The position numbers and the translations under genes were made by a program. DNA of 18,980 bases from Acidobacteriota bacterium (lineage in GTDB: Bacteria > Acidobacteriota > Terriglobia > Terriglobales > Acidobacteriaceae): assembly GCA_021780415.1 (NCBI GenBank), contig JAJXYW010000033.1, positions 1-18,980 of the forward strand, read 5' to 3'. This document shows positions 1 to 7,566 of this stretch, piece after piece (position 1 is the stretch's first letter; each line of letters begins with the position of its first letter). The notes under the pieces are model-generated. The model saw only the letters and a program-made list of their open reading frames with translations. It searched no databases and was not told the DNA's origin.

Positions 1-54
1 TGCATGCGCCTCGAATATCTTCCGACGCAGATCATCCTCGTAGGCTCTCGCCAT
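1..54 (-). CDS. IS630-like transposase, 5' end only (cut by window edge)
   Basis: Reading the minus strand from an ATG at 54 gives 18 open codons, MARAYEDDLRRKIFEAHA, before the window ends. The pattern of a short start, an aromatic residue, then a DDLRRK block followed by a helix resembles the N-terminus of IS630-family transposases (first helix-turn-helix domain); this is recognition from memory, on very little sequence. If correct, the right end of the insertion sequence lies between 55 and 128, just behind the stop of the glycosyltransferase gene. IS630 elements insert at TA dinucleotides, and CTAGTTAG near 112-119 offers such sites, but no terminal inverted repeat can be confirmed because the other end is outside. 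It could also be another small helix-turn-helix protein. Confidence 0.5.
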   Translation of the reverse strand, partial: MARAYEDDLRRKIFEAHA

Positions 55-128
55 CTTGTTTTCGTCGCAGAGTCTCGCCTCTTCTACCTTACACCATCAC
101 TACTCTTGCTCTAGTTAGGTGGGATCGA

Positions 129-1598
129 TCAGGAGATTGCGGCGAGGTCCATTGCGGTTACGGGTGTGGGATCTTCGTCAGCCTCTTCGCTGGCGAGTTC
201 GGGGACGAGCGATTCGTCTTCAAGTTCAAGCGGCGAGAAAGAGGAATCGTTCTGGAGGCCGAAGATGCCGATGACGACGAGCGAGAGGATCACGGGCTCG
301 ATGGGCTGGCGGTAGTCCATGGAGCTGTGCGTGAGGTAGTAAGGGATGGGGAATATAAGCAGCGTGAGGAGATAGGGCAGAGCGGAGCCAGGATCGTCGC
401 GCCACCAGCGCTGGAGCCCGCGGAGCATGAAGATGCCGAGGAAGAGGCAGAAGAAGACGTTCGGGATATCCAGCGGCTGCAGGACGAGGTAGACACGCCG
501 GAAGGACCAGAAGCCGGTCCAGAAGCGGACGAAGCGCCGAAGGGAGACGCCGACGAAGAAGAGGCGGTGGTGCTGGACGAAGTTGAGGGAGCGGACACGT
601 TTGTGATCGATGTAGGCGATCTCTCCTGCGGACTGGTACTTCTGCATCTCGATGGGATTGCTGGCGGGGTGGGCGGCGGGAGGGTTGGAGTCGGAGGTGT
701 CGCCGTTGTTGCCGGCGTAGAACTCAAGCCAGAAGCCGTCGCGGAAGGTGGAGATGGTGTGGAGGACGCGATCGTTGCGGATGGCCCAGGGAGCCCAGAG
801 CGCGGTGCAGGCGAGCAGGAGAATGACGCCGTTACGCAGCCAAGGGCCGGCTACGCGATGGACCTTCCATAGCGAGAAGACGATCAGAAAGGGAAGAATG
901 GAGAGGGCCGAGGGGTTGGACAGGACGGTGACGCCGAGCAGGAGACCGTAGGCGAACCAGGCCCATGGGCCGCGAAGATGAAGCCGCTGCACGGCACAGA
1001 AGCAGATGGCGAAGAGAAAGGCGGTGATGGCGTAGTCCCAGACGCGGTCGGCGGAGAAGTAAATGGAGAAGGGATAGATGGCCCAGGCGAAGGCGGCGAT
1101 GCGTGCTATGCGGCTACCGGCGGGGTGAAGCAGACTGAAATAGATGGGGATGCAGGTGAGCGCCGAGAAGAGGCTGTTGAGGGAGAGGATGACCACGGCA
1201 GACGCGGCGGTGTAGAGGCCGAAGAGTTTGAAGATGCCCGCGAGCAGATAGGGGTAGAGCGGTGGGACCAGAGCGGTGGGGCCGGTGATAGGAAGGAAGG
1301 GCGAGGAGAAGCCGCGGCCAAGAGCGATGCTGCGGGCGGTCCAGCCCATCTCCCAGCCGAATTCGTTGTGGTCGAAGGTGGGTGCGGAGACGTTGCGGAA
1401 GACGATGGCGACGATGATGAGGCGAACGGCCAGCGCGAAGAGAACCGTGGCTGTGAGGAAGTTGGCGGGGGATTGAAGCCGCTCGGTCAGGGAAGATATC
1501 CAGCCCGTGGGGTCGTCTCCGTGCCCGTGTTGTGGAGCGTGCGAAAGGGTTGCTGTGGTCGACCGAGTGCAGTCAAGGCTGAGTTCGGCTCTTAGCAT
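129..1598 (-). CDS. Family-39-type membrane glycosyltransferase (ArnT/PMT-like)
   Basis: A 489-residue polytopic membrane protein, with roughly ten hydrophobic segments from about residue 47 to 455. The architecture fits the dolichyl-phosphate-mannose-protein mannosyltransferase / ArnT superfamily (GT39, PMT_2), which transfers a sugar from a polyprenyl-phosphate donor on the outer face of the inner membrane. The acidic first loop (DHNEFGWEMGW, residues 76-86), where these enzymes carry their catalytic carboxylate, follows the first membrane segment (47-68), and the P-L-Y-P block at 113-116 is also typical. The first 45 residues are polar and possibly not all translated; no strong ribosome binding site precedes the ATG, so the start is uncertain. 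The C-terminal 35 residues are acidic and cytoplasmic or disordered. The acceptor cannot be deduced: lipid A, glycolipid or protein are all possible. It stands 238 bases behind the IclR gene and may have its own promoter. Confidence 0.82.
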   Translation of the reverse strand: MLRAELSLDCTRSTTATLSHAPQHGHGDDPTGWISSLTERLQSPANFLTATVLFALAVRLIIVAIVFRNVSAPTFDHNEFGWEMGWTARSIALGRGFSSPFLPITGPTALVPPLYPYLLAGIFKLFGLYTAASAVVILSLNSLFSALTCIPIYFSLLHPAGSRIARIAAFAWAIYPFSIYFSADRVWDYAITAFLFAICFCAVQRLHLRGPWAWFAYGLLLGVTVLSNPSALSILPFLIVFSLWKVHRVAGPWLRNGVILLLACTALWAPWAIRNDRVLHTISTFRDGFWLEFYAGNNGDTSDSNPPAAHPASNPIEMQKYQSAGEIAYIDHKRVRSLNFVQHHRLFFVGVSLRRFVRFWTGFWSFRRVYLVLQPLDIPNVFFCLFLGIFMLRGLQRWWRDDPGSALPYLLTLLIFPIPYYLTHSSMDYRQPIEPVILSLVVIGIFGLQNDSSFSPLELEDESLVPELASEEADEDPTPVTAMDLAAIS

Positions 1599-1804
1599 AA
1601 AGCTACGGAGAGTCTATCGTGGATGGCCGCCGATCCTGTCGAAACGAAGGATGAAATTTCTCGCAGGTTCCTATTGAGAGACAGGTCAGGTGGAGTTCGG
1701 ATGTGGGATGAGATGGGAGAGCTCCAACTCCCTATTCCTGCGAACCTGATAAACCATGCGAGTGGCATTCTTCTCGGGGAATAACGACGTGGGAAGTTGA
1801 CGGG

Positions 1805-1830
1805 CTATACGTATAGGAAACGATAGGAAA
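1805..1830. repeat. 12-bp perfect palindrome plus tandem 8-mer
   Basis: CTATACGTATAG at 1805-1816 is its own reverse complement. ATAGGAAA occurs at 1813-1820 and again at 1823-1830, a direct repeat with a period of 10 bp, close to one helical turn. It sits immediately behind the IclR gene and about 200 bases before the glycosyltransferase start. It could be a regulator binding site; no function is shown. Confidence 0.45.
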
Positions 1831-1851
1831 AAAGTCTTAGCGGAGGAAGAC
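1828..1851 (-). terminator. Possible weak intrinsic terminator of the IclR gene
   Basis: On the minus strand GTCTT and AAGAC pair around an 8-base loop and are followed by six T residues (six A at 1828-1833 on the plus strand). The hairpin overlaps the TAA stop of the IclR gene. The stem has only five base pairs, so termination may be inefficient. Confidence 0.4.
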
Positions 1852-2682
1852 GCTGAGTTCGGCGGCGGCGGCGCGGAGGGGTGGAAGGAAACGGGTCTGC
1901 ATTTCGAGCATGGGGATGCGGGGGGCGTGGCCGCTGAGATTGACGACCGCGACGACGCGCCCGTTACCGGCATAGACGGGGACGGCGATGGAGCGGAGGC
2001 CGATCTCGTACTCCTGATCGACGAGGGCGTAGCCGTTGCGGCGAACGTTGCGGAGGGCGAGGCGGAGCTTGTCGATGGAGTTGATGGTGCGGGGGGTGTA
2101 CTGGGTGAGGACGACGCGGTTGAGATAGGCTTCGAGCTGATCCTGTGGGAGATAGGCGAGCAGGACGCGGCCCATGCTGGTGCAGAAGGCGGGCAGACGG
2201 GAGCCGATGTGGAGATCGACGGACATGACGCGGGTGACGCTGGTGCGGGCGATGTAGACGATCTGCTCGCCGTCAAGGGTGGCGACGGAGAAGCTCTCAT
2301 GGTAGGTGGAAGACATGCGCTCGAGGATGGGCTGGGCGGCGTTGGCCAGGGTGCTGGAGGCGGTGTAGGTGTTAGCCAGCGAGAGCATCTTGGGGCGGAG
2401 GGAGTAGCGCTGGGATTCGTCGGCGCCAGCGAAGCCGAGCTTGGTGAGGGTGTAGAGGCAGCGGCGGACGGCGGCTCGGGAGAGGCCGGTGCGCACGGAG
2501 AGCTGGGAGATAGTCATCTGCGGGGTCTGGGGGGTGAAGGCTTCAATGACGACGAGGCCGCGGGCGAGGGAGGCCATGAAGTTGGGGTCGCCGGTGTAGG
2601 CGTCGAGGGCGGTGCCGGGAAGGGCTTTAGCTTTGGCTTTAGCTGCGGCAGAGGTAGTGGATGGTGCGGCGGTGGAAAGCAC
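1837..2682 (-). CDS. IclR-family regulator, PcaU/PcaR/PobR type
   Basis: A 281-residue cytoplasmic transcription factor. Residues 36-95 form the winged helix-turn-helix (recognition region about 56-84), and 110-281 the IclR effector-binding domain, with the hallmark block EIGLRSIAVPV at 226-236. The overall length and the RGLVVIEAF start of the DNA-binding domain match the PcaR/PcaU/PobR subgroup, which typically senses aromatic acids, but no aromatic catabolic gene is in the window, so the effector is unknown. The start is a GTG at 2682: it has a clear ribosome binding site, GAGGAG seven bases upstream. Residues 11-20 are an Ala/Lys run (AAAKAKAKA). A palindromic operator candidate lies 84-100 bases upstream, suggesting autoregulation. 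The neighbouring upstream gene on the same strand is pgi, 166 bases away. Confidence 0.9.
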   Translation of the reverse strand: MLSTAAPSTTSAAAKAKAKALPGTALDAYTGDPNFMASLARGLVVIEAFTPQTPQMTISQLSVRTGLSRAAVRRCLYTLTKLGFAGADESQRYSLRPKMLSLANTYTASSTLANAAQPILERMSSTYHESFSVATLDGEQIVYIARTSVTRVMSVDLHIGSRLPAFCTSMGRVLLAYLPQDQLEAYLNRVVLTQYTPRTINSIDKLRLALRNVRRNGYALVDQEYEIGLRSIAVPVYAGNGRVVAVVNLSGHAPRIPMLEMQTRFLPPLRAAAAELSVFLR

Positions 2683-2736
2683 GGGGTAGCTCCTCGAAAG
2701 TCGATCGGGCGATTGTCGATCTAGACCTACGGTAAA

Positions 2737-2782
2737 CGCACAATTGAAGATAGCGCAAGGAGTTGGCGCACATGTTGTGCGC
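2737..2782. promoter_or_regulatory. Putative IclR-type operator upstream of the IclR gene
   Basis: GCGCACA at 2766-2772 and TGTGCGC at 2776-2782 are perfect 7-bp arms around TGT. A further half-site, CGCACAATTG, lies at 2737-2746, so the CGCACA cores are 30 bp (about three helical turns) apart. The site is in the promoter region of the IclR-family gene, the usual place for autoregulation in that family. The same 8-mer CGCACAAT appears on the minus strand at 4514-4521, 34 bases before the pgi start. Binding is inferred, not shown. Confidence 0.5.
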
Positions 2783-2848
2783 TTTCCTTGCGGATATCAT
2801 TGATTGTGGTGCGGTTATCGCCGATTTGGGCGATTTGGGATCTAAGCG

Positions 2849-4480
2849 CTATTTGTGTGCACGATAGCGCTGGATGAGGTTGGTGGTGGAGGTGTCGTGC
2901 GATGTGGGCGGATCTGTGGGGGATTCCAGTTCACTGAGGATCCTGGTGGCGAGGACTTTGCCGAGTTCGACGCCCCACTGGTCGAAGGAGTCGATGGACC
3001 AGATGACGCCCTGGGTGAAGACGGAGTGCTCGTAGAGGGCGATGAGGGAGCCGAGGATTTGGGGGGTGAGGTGGTTGTAGAGGAGGGTGTTCGAGGGGCG
3101 GTTGCCTGCGAAGACCTTGTGGGGGACGAGGGCTTCGGGGACGCCTTCGGCACGGACCTCGTCGGCGGATTTGCCGAAGGCGAGGGCTTCGGCCTGGGCG
3201 AAGACGTTGGCGATGAGCATGGCCTGATGCCTGCCCAGGGGGTTGAGGCTCTTGAAGCCGCCGATGAAGTCGCAGGGGATGAGGCGGGTGCCCTGGTGGA
3301 TGAGCTGGTAGAAGGAGTGCTGGCCGTTGGTGCCGGGCTCTCCCCAGTAGATGGGGCCGGTTTGGGTGTCGACGGGTGTGCCGTCGAGGGTGACGTGCTT
3401 GCCGTTGGACTCCATGGTGAGCTGCTGGAGATAGGCGGGGAAGCGCTTGAGGTACTGCTCGTAGGGGAGGATGGCGACGGTCTGGGCGTCGAAGAAGTCG
3501 GTGTACCAGACGGTGAGGAGGCCGAGGAGCGCGGGAAGATTCTGCTCGAGGGGGGCGGTGCGGAAGTGGACGTCCATGGCGTGGAAGCCTTCGAGCATGG
3601 AGCGGAAGTTGTCGGGGCCGATGGCGATCATGGTGGAGAGGCCGATGGCGGAGTCCATGGAGTAGCGGCCGCCGACCCAGTCCCAGAAGCCGAACATGTT
3701 GGCGGTGTCGATGCCGAATTTGGAGACGGCTTCGGCGTTGGTGGAGATGGCGGCGAAGTGGTTGGCGATGGCGGCTTCGTGATGGAGCGAGGCGAGGGCC
3801 CAGACGCGCGCGGAGTGGGCGTTGGTCATGGTCTCGAGTGTGGTGAAAGTTTTGCTGGCGACGAGGAAGAGGGTCTCTTCGGGGTCGAGGTCGCGGGTGG
3901 CTTCGACGAAGTCGGTGCCGTCGACGTTGGAGACGAAGCGGAAGGTGAGGTCGCGGTGGGAGTAGTGGCGGAGGGCCTCGTAGGCCATGACGGGGCCGAG
4001 GTCGGAGCCGCCGATGCCGATGTTGACGATGTTGCGGATGGGCTTGCCGGTGTAGCCGAGCCAGTTGCCGGAGCGAATTTTGTCGGCGAAGGCGGCCATC
4101 TTGTCGAGGACGGCGTGGACTTCGGGGACGACGTCTTCGCCGTCGACGAGGATGGACTCCGATTTGGGAGCGCGGAGGGCGACGTGGAGGACGGCGCGGT
4201 TCTCGGTGGTGTTGATCTTCTGACCGGTGAACATGGCTTCTGTGTGCTGCTTGAGGCCGGACTGGTTGGCGAGATCGAAGAGAAGGGTGAGGGTCTCGTT
4301 CGTGATGCGGTTCTTGGAGTAGTCGAGGAAGAGGCCGCAGGCTTCGGCGGTGAAGCGGGTGCCGCGGGAGGGGTCGGTGTGGAAGAGGTCGCGGAGGTGC
4401 TGTGGGCGGAGGGTTTCGGCGTGCTGCTGAAGGGCGGTCCAGGCTGGGCGGGAGGCCAGAGGGGCGATGCGATCGGTCAT
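2849..4480 (-). CDS. pgi: Glucose-6-phosphate isomerase
   Basis: Interconverts glucose 6-phosphate and fructose 6-phosphate in the cytoplasm (glycolysis and gluconeogenesis). The 543-residue length is normal for the family. Numbering from the chosen start: the sugar-phosphate binding block [11 protein letters not shown] near 153-163; signature [14 protein letters not shown] at 267-280; catalytic Glu357 in MESNGKH; His388 in GTNGQHSF; and the C-terminal signature ending in Lys508 (DQWGVELGK). All key residues are present. The frame is open for 15 more codons upstream, but the ATG at 4480 is preferred because GGAGAG stands eight bases before it and the extension looks unlike the family. A TAATAT box on the minus strand at 4540-4545 is a possible -10 element without a clear -35. 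Transcribed divergently from the alpha/beta hydrolase. Confidence 0.97.
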   Translation of the reverse strand: MTDRIAPLASRPAWTALQQHAETLRPQHLRDLFHTDPSRGTRFTAEACGLFLDYSKNRITNETLTLLFDLANQSGLKQHTEAMFTGQKINTTENRAVLHVALRAPKSESILVDGEDVVPEVHAVLDKMAAFADKIRSGNWLGYTGKPIRNIVNIGIGGSDLGPVMAYEALRHYSHRDLTFRFVSNVDGTDFVEATRDLDPEETLFLVASKTFTTLETMTNAHSARVWALASLHHEAAIANHFAAISTNAEAVSKFGIDTANMFGFWDWVGGRYSMDSAIGLSTMIAIGPDNFRSMLEGFHAMDVHFRTAPLEQNLPALLGLLTVWYTDFFDAQTVAILPYEQYLKRFPAYLQQLTMESNGKHVTLDGTPVDTQTGPIYWGEPGTNGQHSFYQLIHQGTRLIPCDFIGGFKSLNPLGRHQAMLIANVFAQAEALAFGKSADEVRAEGVPEALVPHKVFAGNRPSNTLLYNHLTPQILGSLIALYEHSVFTQGVIWSIDSFDQWGVELGKVLATRILSELESPTDPPTSHDTSTTNLIQRYRAHK

Positions 4481-4698
4481 TGAGCTTGCTCTCCTGTGTG
4501 CGAGCGGGCGGCGATTGTGCGGCACGGGACTCGCTGAGGATATTAGAGCATTGTGGGAGCGGTGGAGGTAGGAAGAGTTGGCAGAGGGTTGGCGCCGCGT
4601 TGTGGAAGGGCGGGTTTGAGGGGATGCGGTAAGGGATTTCGCAGGATTGGTGGAGACGGCCGGGTGGGGGGTGGTTTGAGGGGACTGGTTGTCGTAGG

Positions 4699-5442
4699 AT
4701 GACTTGTCTGACTATGAATATTTCGCTTAGAAAACTTGTGCTGCTGCCGGGGATGGATGGCAGCGGTGAGCTGTTCCGGGGGCTGACGGCTGTGCTGCCG
4801 GAAGAGCTGGAGACCGAGACGCTGTGGTATCCGGCGGACCGTGTGATGAGCTATGGGGAGTTGGCCGGGACGCTGCGGGGAGCAATTCCGGTGGATGAGC
4901 CGTTTGTGCTGGTGGCGGAGTCGTTTGGGGTGCCGCTGGCGATTCAGATTGCGGCGCTGGAGCCGCCGAACCTGCGTGGAATGGTGCTGAGTGCGGGGTT
5001 TGCGACGAGCCCGCTGAGGGGATGGCGGCGGACACTGGTGTGGGATCTGATGCCGCTGCTGTCGCACGTGCCGCTGCCGGGGATGGTGGTGCGGTATCTG
5101 ATGGTGGGAGATGAGGCACCACGGGCACTGGTGGATCTGGTGAGGGACGCGGTGGGTTGGCTGACGCCGAAGGTGCTGGGCGCAAGGTTGCGGGAGGCGC
5201 TGCATGTGGATGTGCGCGCGGAGTTGGCGCAGGTGAGAGTGCCGGTGCTGTATCTGCAGCCGACGAAAGATCGGCTGGTGGACGCCGCCTGCCTGGAGGA
5301 GATGCAGGCGGTGAAGGCGGGGCGGACGGTGAGGATCGAGGGGCCGCATATGCTGCTGCAGTGTGATCCTGCGGCGTGCGCCGAGGCCGTGGTGGGATTT
5401 GTGCGGGAGTTGGGGATGGAGGAGAAGGAAGAACGCTTGTAG
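4699..5442 (+). CDS. Alpha/beta-hydrolase fold protein
   Basis: A 247-residue soluble hydrolase of unknown substrate. The probable triad is Ser75 in the nucleophile elbow AESFG, Asp191 in PTKDRLV and His217 in GPHMLL; the oxyanion-hole loop is LPGMDGSG at 16-23. The elbow departs from the usual GxSxG in its first position (Ala instead of Gly). No signal peptide is visible, so it should act in the cytoplasm. Two starts are possible: ATG 4699, and ATG 4714, which would lose five residues and have AGGA upstream at a long spacing. Residues near 103-140, rich in Leu, Pro and Trp, would form the cap. It is a single gene, divergent from pgi and closed by a strong terminator. Esterase, lipase-like or thioesterase activity cannot be told apart from sequence alone. 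Confidence 0.85.
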   Translation: MTCLTMNISLRKLVLLPGMDGSGELFRGLTAVLPEELETETLWYPADRVMSYGELAGTLRGAIPVDEPFVLVAESFGVPLAIQIAALEPPNLRGMVLSAGFATSPLRGWRRTLVWDLMPLLSHVPLPGMVVRYLMVGDEAPRALVDLVRDAVGWLTPKVLGARLREALHVDVRAELAQVRVPVLYLQPTKDRLVDAACLEEMQAVKAGRTVRIEGPHMLLQCDPAACAEAVVGFVRELGMEEKEERL

Positions 5443-5461
5443 CCTGTGGCTCTCAGCAAAG

Positions 5462-5488
5462 CGAAGGCCGCCTGGTGGGCGGCCTTCG
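5462..5488. terminator. Bidirectional hairpin terminator
   Basis: Perfect 11-bp arms, CGAAGGCCGCC at 5462-5472 and GGCGGCCTTCG at 5478-5488, enclose the loop TGGTG. It lies in the 71-base gap between two convergent genes, the hydrolase (plus) and the pilin-like gene (minus). Following T-rich tracts are short on both strands, but the stem is very stable. Confidence 0.8.
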
Positions 5489-5513
5489 TTCTTGGTGGAG
5501 ATTGAGGGGCTGG

Positions 5514-6017
5514 CTACTGGAGGAGGTCAGTGCAGTTGGTGCCGCCCTTGGGGTCGTAGTGGATCTGGGCGTTTTCGTCGGTGCAGAAGCCGCGGTTGCC
5601 AGAGTGGCCGACGGAGTTGGGAACAGCCGTGATGGTGTAGCTGTTGTACTGGTCGATGTTGTTGATGGTGGTCTTGGCGCAGCCGCTGATGGTGAAGGTG
5701 TAGCCGGCCTTGTTGCCGGTGGCGAGGTCGTCGGGGATGAGCTGCGCGGCCTCAGGTGTGGGTGGGCCGGAGCCGACTTTGCCGCCGAGGGCGGTGAGCG
5801 AACAGGCGAATCCGTGCTGCGGATAGGTGGAGTTGTACTGGCCCTCCATCTCGTTGAGCATGCGCAGCGAGCTGATGGCGGAGGTCTCGTTGCCACGGCG
5901 GATGACCGACTGCATGGCGGGAATGGCGAGGGTCATGAGGATCAGGATGACGGACATGACGATGAGGAGTTCGACGAGCGTGAAGCCGGACTCGTGATGG
6001 GGCTTGGGTAGTTTCAT
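5514..6017 (-). CDS. Type IV pilin-like / pseudopilin protein
   Basis: A 167-residue protein with a class III signal: an 11-residue basic leader ending in Gly, then FTLVELLIVM, with Glu at mature position 5, so a prepilin peptidase should cut after Gly11 and N-methylate the new Phe. The hydrophobic helix spans about 12-35. The globular part has four cysteines (in ACSLT, SGCAK, GFCTD and TNCTD), suggesting two disulfides in the periplasm. The start at 6017 is chosen because GAGG lies five bases upstream and gives a normal short leader; the frame stays open for 23 more codons, which would make an unusually long leader. No other pilus or type II secretion gene is nearby, so it may be a major pilin, a minor pilin or a pseudopilin. 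A GG-N10-GC sigma-54-like site and a hairpin lie upstream. Confidence 0.9.
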   Translation of the reverse strand: MKLPKPHHESGFTLVELLIVMSVILILMTLAIPAMQSVIRRGNETSAISSLRMLNEMEGQYNSTYPQHGFACSLTALGGKVGSGPPTPEAAQLIPDDLATGNKAGYTFTISGCAKTTINNIDQYNSYTITAVPNSVGHSGNRGFCTDENAQIHYDPKGGTNCTDLLQ

Positions 6018-6103
6018 GCGTACCTCGGAGCGCGGGAATGGCACTCGAATTTTACAGTTCAGAGTATAGACGGTTGGGGAGGCCAAGGGTATGGAGGGTG
6101 GCG

Positions 6104-6137
6104 AGAAGAATCAGCAGAGGCGGATGCTGATTTCTTC
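6104..6137 (-). terminator. Hairpin behind the M16 peptidase gene
   Basis: GAAGAATCAGC at 6104-6114 and GCTGATTTCTTC at 6126-6137 pair with one bulged base around a 10- to 11-base loop. It lies in the 157-base gap between the M16 stop and the pilin start, with no T tract. It could terminate the M16 transcript or be a leader structure of the pilin mRNA. The right arm overlaps a dispersed repeat. Confidence 0.45.
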
Positions 6138-6165
6138 GGGATGAGAGACGCAACGGCAAGTGCAA
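6126..6165. repeat. Dispersed repeat, copy A (palindrome module then GCAAGTGCAA)
   Basis: A TTCTTCGGGATGA segment ending at 6144 is followed by GCAAGTGCAA at 6156-6165. The same two modules recur at 7957-8051 (inside rlmN) and at 11004-11050. The order of modules differs between loci. Confidence 0.5.
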
Positions 6166-6176
6166 TGGCAGTGCCT
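6161..6176 (-). promoter_or_regulatory. Possible sigma-54 (-24/-12) promoter for the pilin gene
   Basis: The minus strand reads AGGCACTGCCATTGCA here, which has the GG-N10-GC spacing and differs from TGGCAC-N5-TTGCA at one position. It overlaps the M16 stop codon and would start a transcript with a leader of about 130 bases before the pilin ATG. Sigma-54 control is known for pilA in several bacteria. The site lies in repeat-like GCAA-rich sequence, so chance similarity is quite possible. Confidence 0.3.
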
Positions 6177-7503
6177 AGCAGGTGAGGTGGGCGCGGGTCA
6201 GTTTGAGCGAGCCAAGGTTGCCGAGGAGGGTAAGGGCAAGGAGATCGGGGTGGAAGAGCTCGTTGGCGAGGCGCTGGATGTCGGCGGGGGTGACGCGATC
6301 GATCTCGGCCGTGATCTCGTCGAGGGAGAAGAATCGGCCCCAGTACATCTGCTGGCGGGCGAGGGAGGACATGCGGGAGCCGGAGGTTTCGAGGCCGAGA
6401 ACCATGTTGCCCTTGGATTGGTTTTTGGCGCGGTCGAGCTCTTCGGCGGTGACGGGCTGCTGCTTGATGCGGGTGAGCTCGGCGAGGGTTAGCGCAAGGA
6501 CCTGCTCGACGTTGGAGACTGCGCAACCGGCGTAGACGGCGAGAGTGCCGGTGTCGCGGAAGGGGTTGAGCTCAGAGTAGATGCTGTAGACGAGGCCGCG
6601 GTCTTCGCGGATGGACTGGAAGAGGCGGGAGCTCATGCCTCCACCGAGGATGCTGTTGAGGAGGTAGGCGGCGTAGCGGGTGGGCGAGGCTACGGGCGGC
6701 GCGGGGACGGCGAGGCAGAACTGAACCTGCTCGAGGGACTTCTTGTTCTTGAGCGTGATGTGGGGGTTGGTTTGCGGCGGGTTGGGGTGCGCGATTTTAT
6801 CGCTACTGCTGGCGGAGAGCGAGGCGAAGGCTGCGGCTACCTGCTCTACAAATTCCTCGTGGTGGAGATTGCCGGCGGCGGTGAAGACCATGTTGGCGGG
6901 GGTGAAGCGGCGGGCGTACTCGGCGAGGACGATTTGCTGGTCGAAGCTGGAGACGGTTTTGGCGGTGCCTAGGATGGGGCGGCCGAGGGCGTCGTTGGGC
7001 CAGAAGTTCTGGGTGAAGAGCTCATGGACGAGATAGTCGGGGTTGTCTTCGTCCATCTTGATCTCTTCGAGGATGACGCCTTGTTCCTTGGCGATGTCGT
7101 CGGGAGAGAAGGTGGGGTGGAGGACGAGGTCGGTGAGGAGGTCGAGAGCAGCGGGGACGTTGTCGTCGAGAACCTTGAGGTTGAAGCAGATGGTCTCTTT
7201 GCCGGTGAAGGCGTCGAGGTTGCCGCCGATGGCGTCGACTTCGCGGGCAAACTGCTGAGCGGAGCGGTTGGTGGTGCCCTTGAAGACCATGTGCTCGATG
7301 AAATGGGAGATGCCGTTGACGGCGGGGGATTCGTCGCGGGAGCCGCAGTCGATCCAGACACCCATGGCTACGGAGCGAAGGTGAGGCATGCGCTCGGTGA
7401 GGACGAGGAGACCGTTGGGGAGGGTGGTGGTGCGGATATCGCGGAGGTGTGGGGCGGGGGCATTGAGGGAGGCGTTTTCGGCTATTGGAACTGAGATCGG
7501 CAT
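6175..7503 (-). CDS. M16-family zinc metallopeptidase (processing-peptidase-like)
   Basis: A 442-residue pitrilysin-family protein resembling the catalytic beta subunit of mitochondrial processing peptidase and bacterial YmxG-type enzymes. The inverted zinc motif HFIEH gives His67, catalytic Glu70 and His71; the third zinc ligand is expected at Glu147 in ILEEIKMDED, 76 residues later as in the family. The substrate-binding Arg/Tyr block SIREDRGLVYS lies in the second half, so both M16 lobes are complete. No signal peptide is seen, indicating a cytoplasmic peptidase. A Ser- and Pro-rich linker near 230-250 joins the lobes. The start ATG lacks a good Shine-Dalgarno site. It is divergent from rlmN with only 63 bases between, so both promoters must be compact or overlapping. 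Its natural substrate is unknown. Confidence 0.93.
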   Translation of the reverse strand: MPISVPIAENASLNAPAPHLRDIRTTTLPNGLLVLTERMPHLRSVAMGVWIDCGSRDESPAVNGISHFIEHMVFKGTTNRSAQQFAREVDAIGGNLDAFTGKETICFNLKVLDDNVPAALDLLTDLVLHPTFSPDDIAKEQGVILEEIKMDEDNPDYLVHELFTQNFWPNDALGRPILGTAKTVSSFDQQIVLAEYARRFTPANMVFTAAGNLHHEEFVEQVAAAFASLSASSSDKIAHPNPPQTNPHITLKNKKSLEQVQFCLAVPAPPVASPTRYAAYLLNSILGGGMSSRLFQSIREDRGLVYSIYSELNPFRDTGTLAVYAGCAVSNVEQVLALTLAELTRIKQQPVTAEELDRAKNQSKGNMVLGLETSGSRMSSLARQQMYWGRFFSLDEITAEIDRVTPADIQRLANELFHPDLLALTLLGNLGSLKLTRAHLTC

Positions 7504-7566
7504 TGGGGTTATTGTTTCATGATTGCGCTCGGGCGTCGGCGATGAGCCGGGCGGTAGACTGGTGGG

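Noticed and set aside
2855..4483. A 542-codon plus-strand frame opposite pgi.
   Set aside because: It is very rich in Gly, Val, Glu and Asp with no recognisable domain, and pgi on the other strand has every catalytic residue. It is a composition shadow.
4543..5349. A 268-codon minus-strand frame opposite the alpha/beta hydrolase.
   Set aside because: It is His/Arg/Pro/Gln-rich and has no domain; the plus-strand hydrolase has a complete triad.
5443..5513. A CRISPR-like or small RNA reading of the strong hairpin at 5462-5488.
   Set aside because: A single hairpin between convergent stops is best explained as a terminator; no repeat-spacer series and no tRNA or rRNA was seen anywhere in the window.
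6018..6086. A longer start for the pilin-like gene.
   Set aside because: It would put 34 residues before the prepilin cleavage site and ignores the GAGG ribosome binding site in front of the start at 6017.
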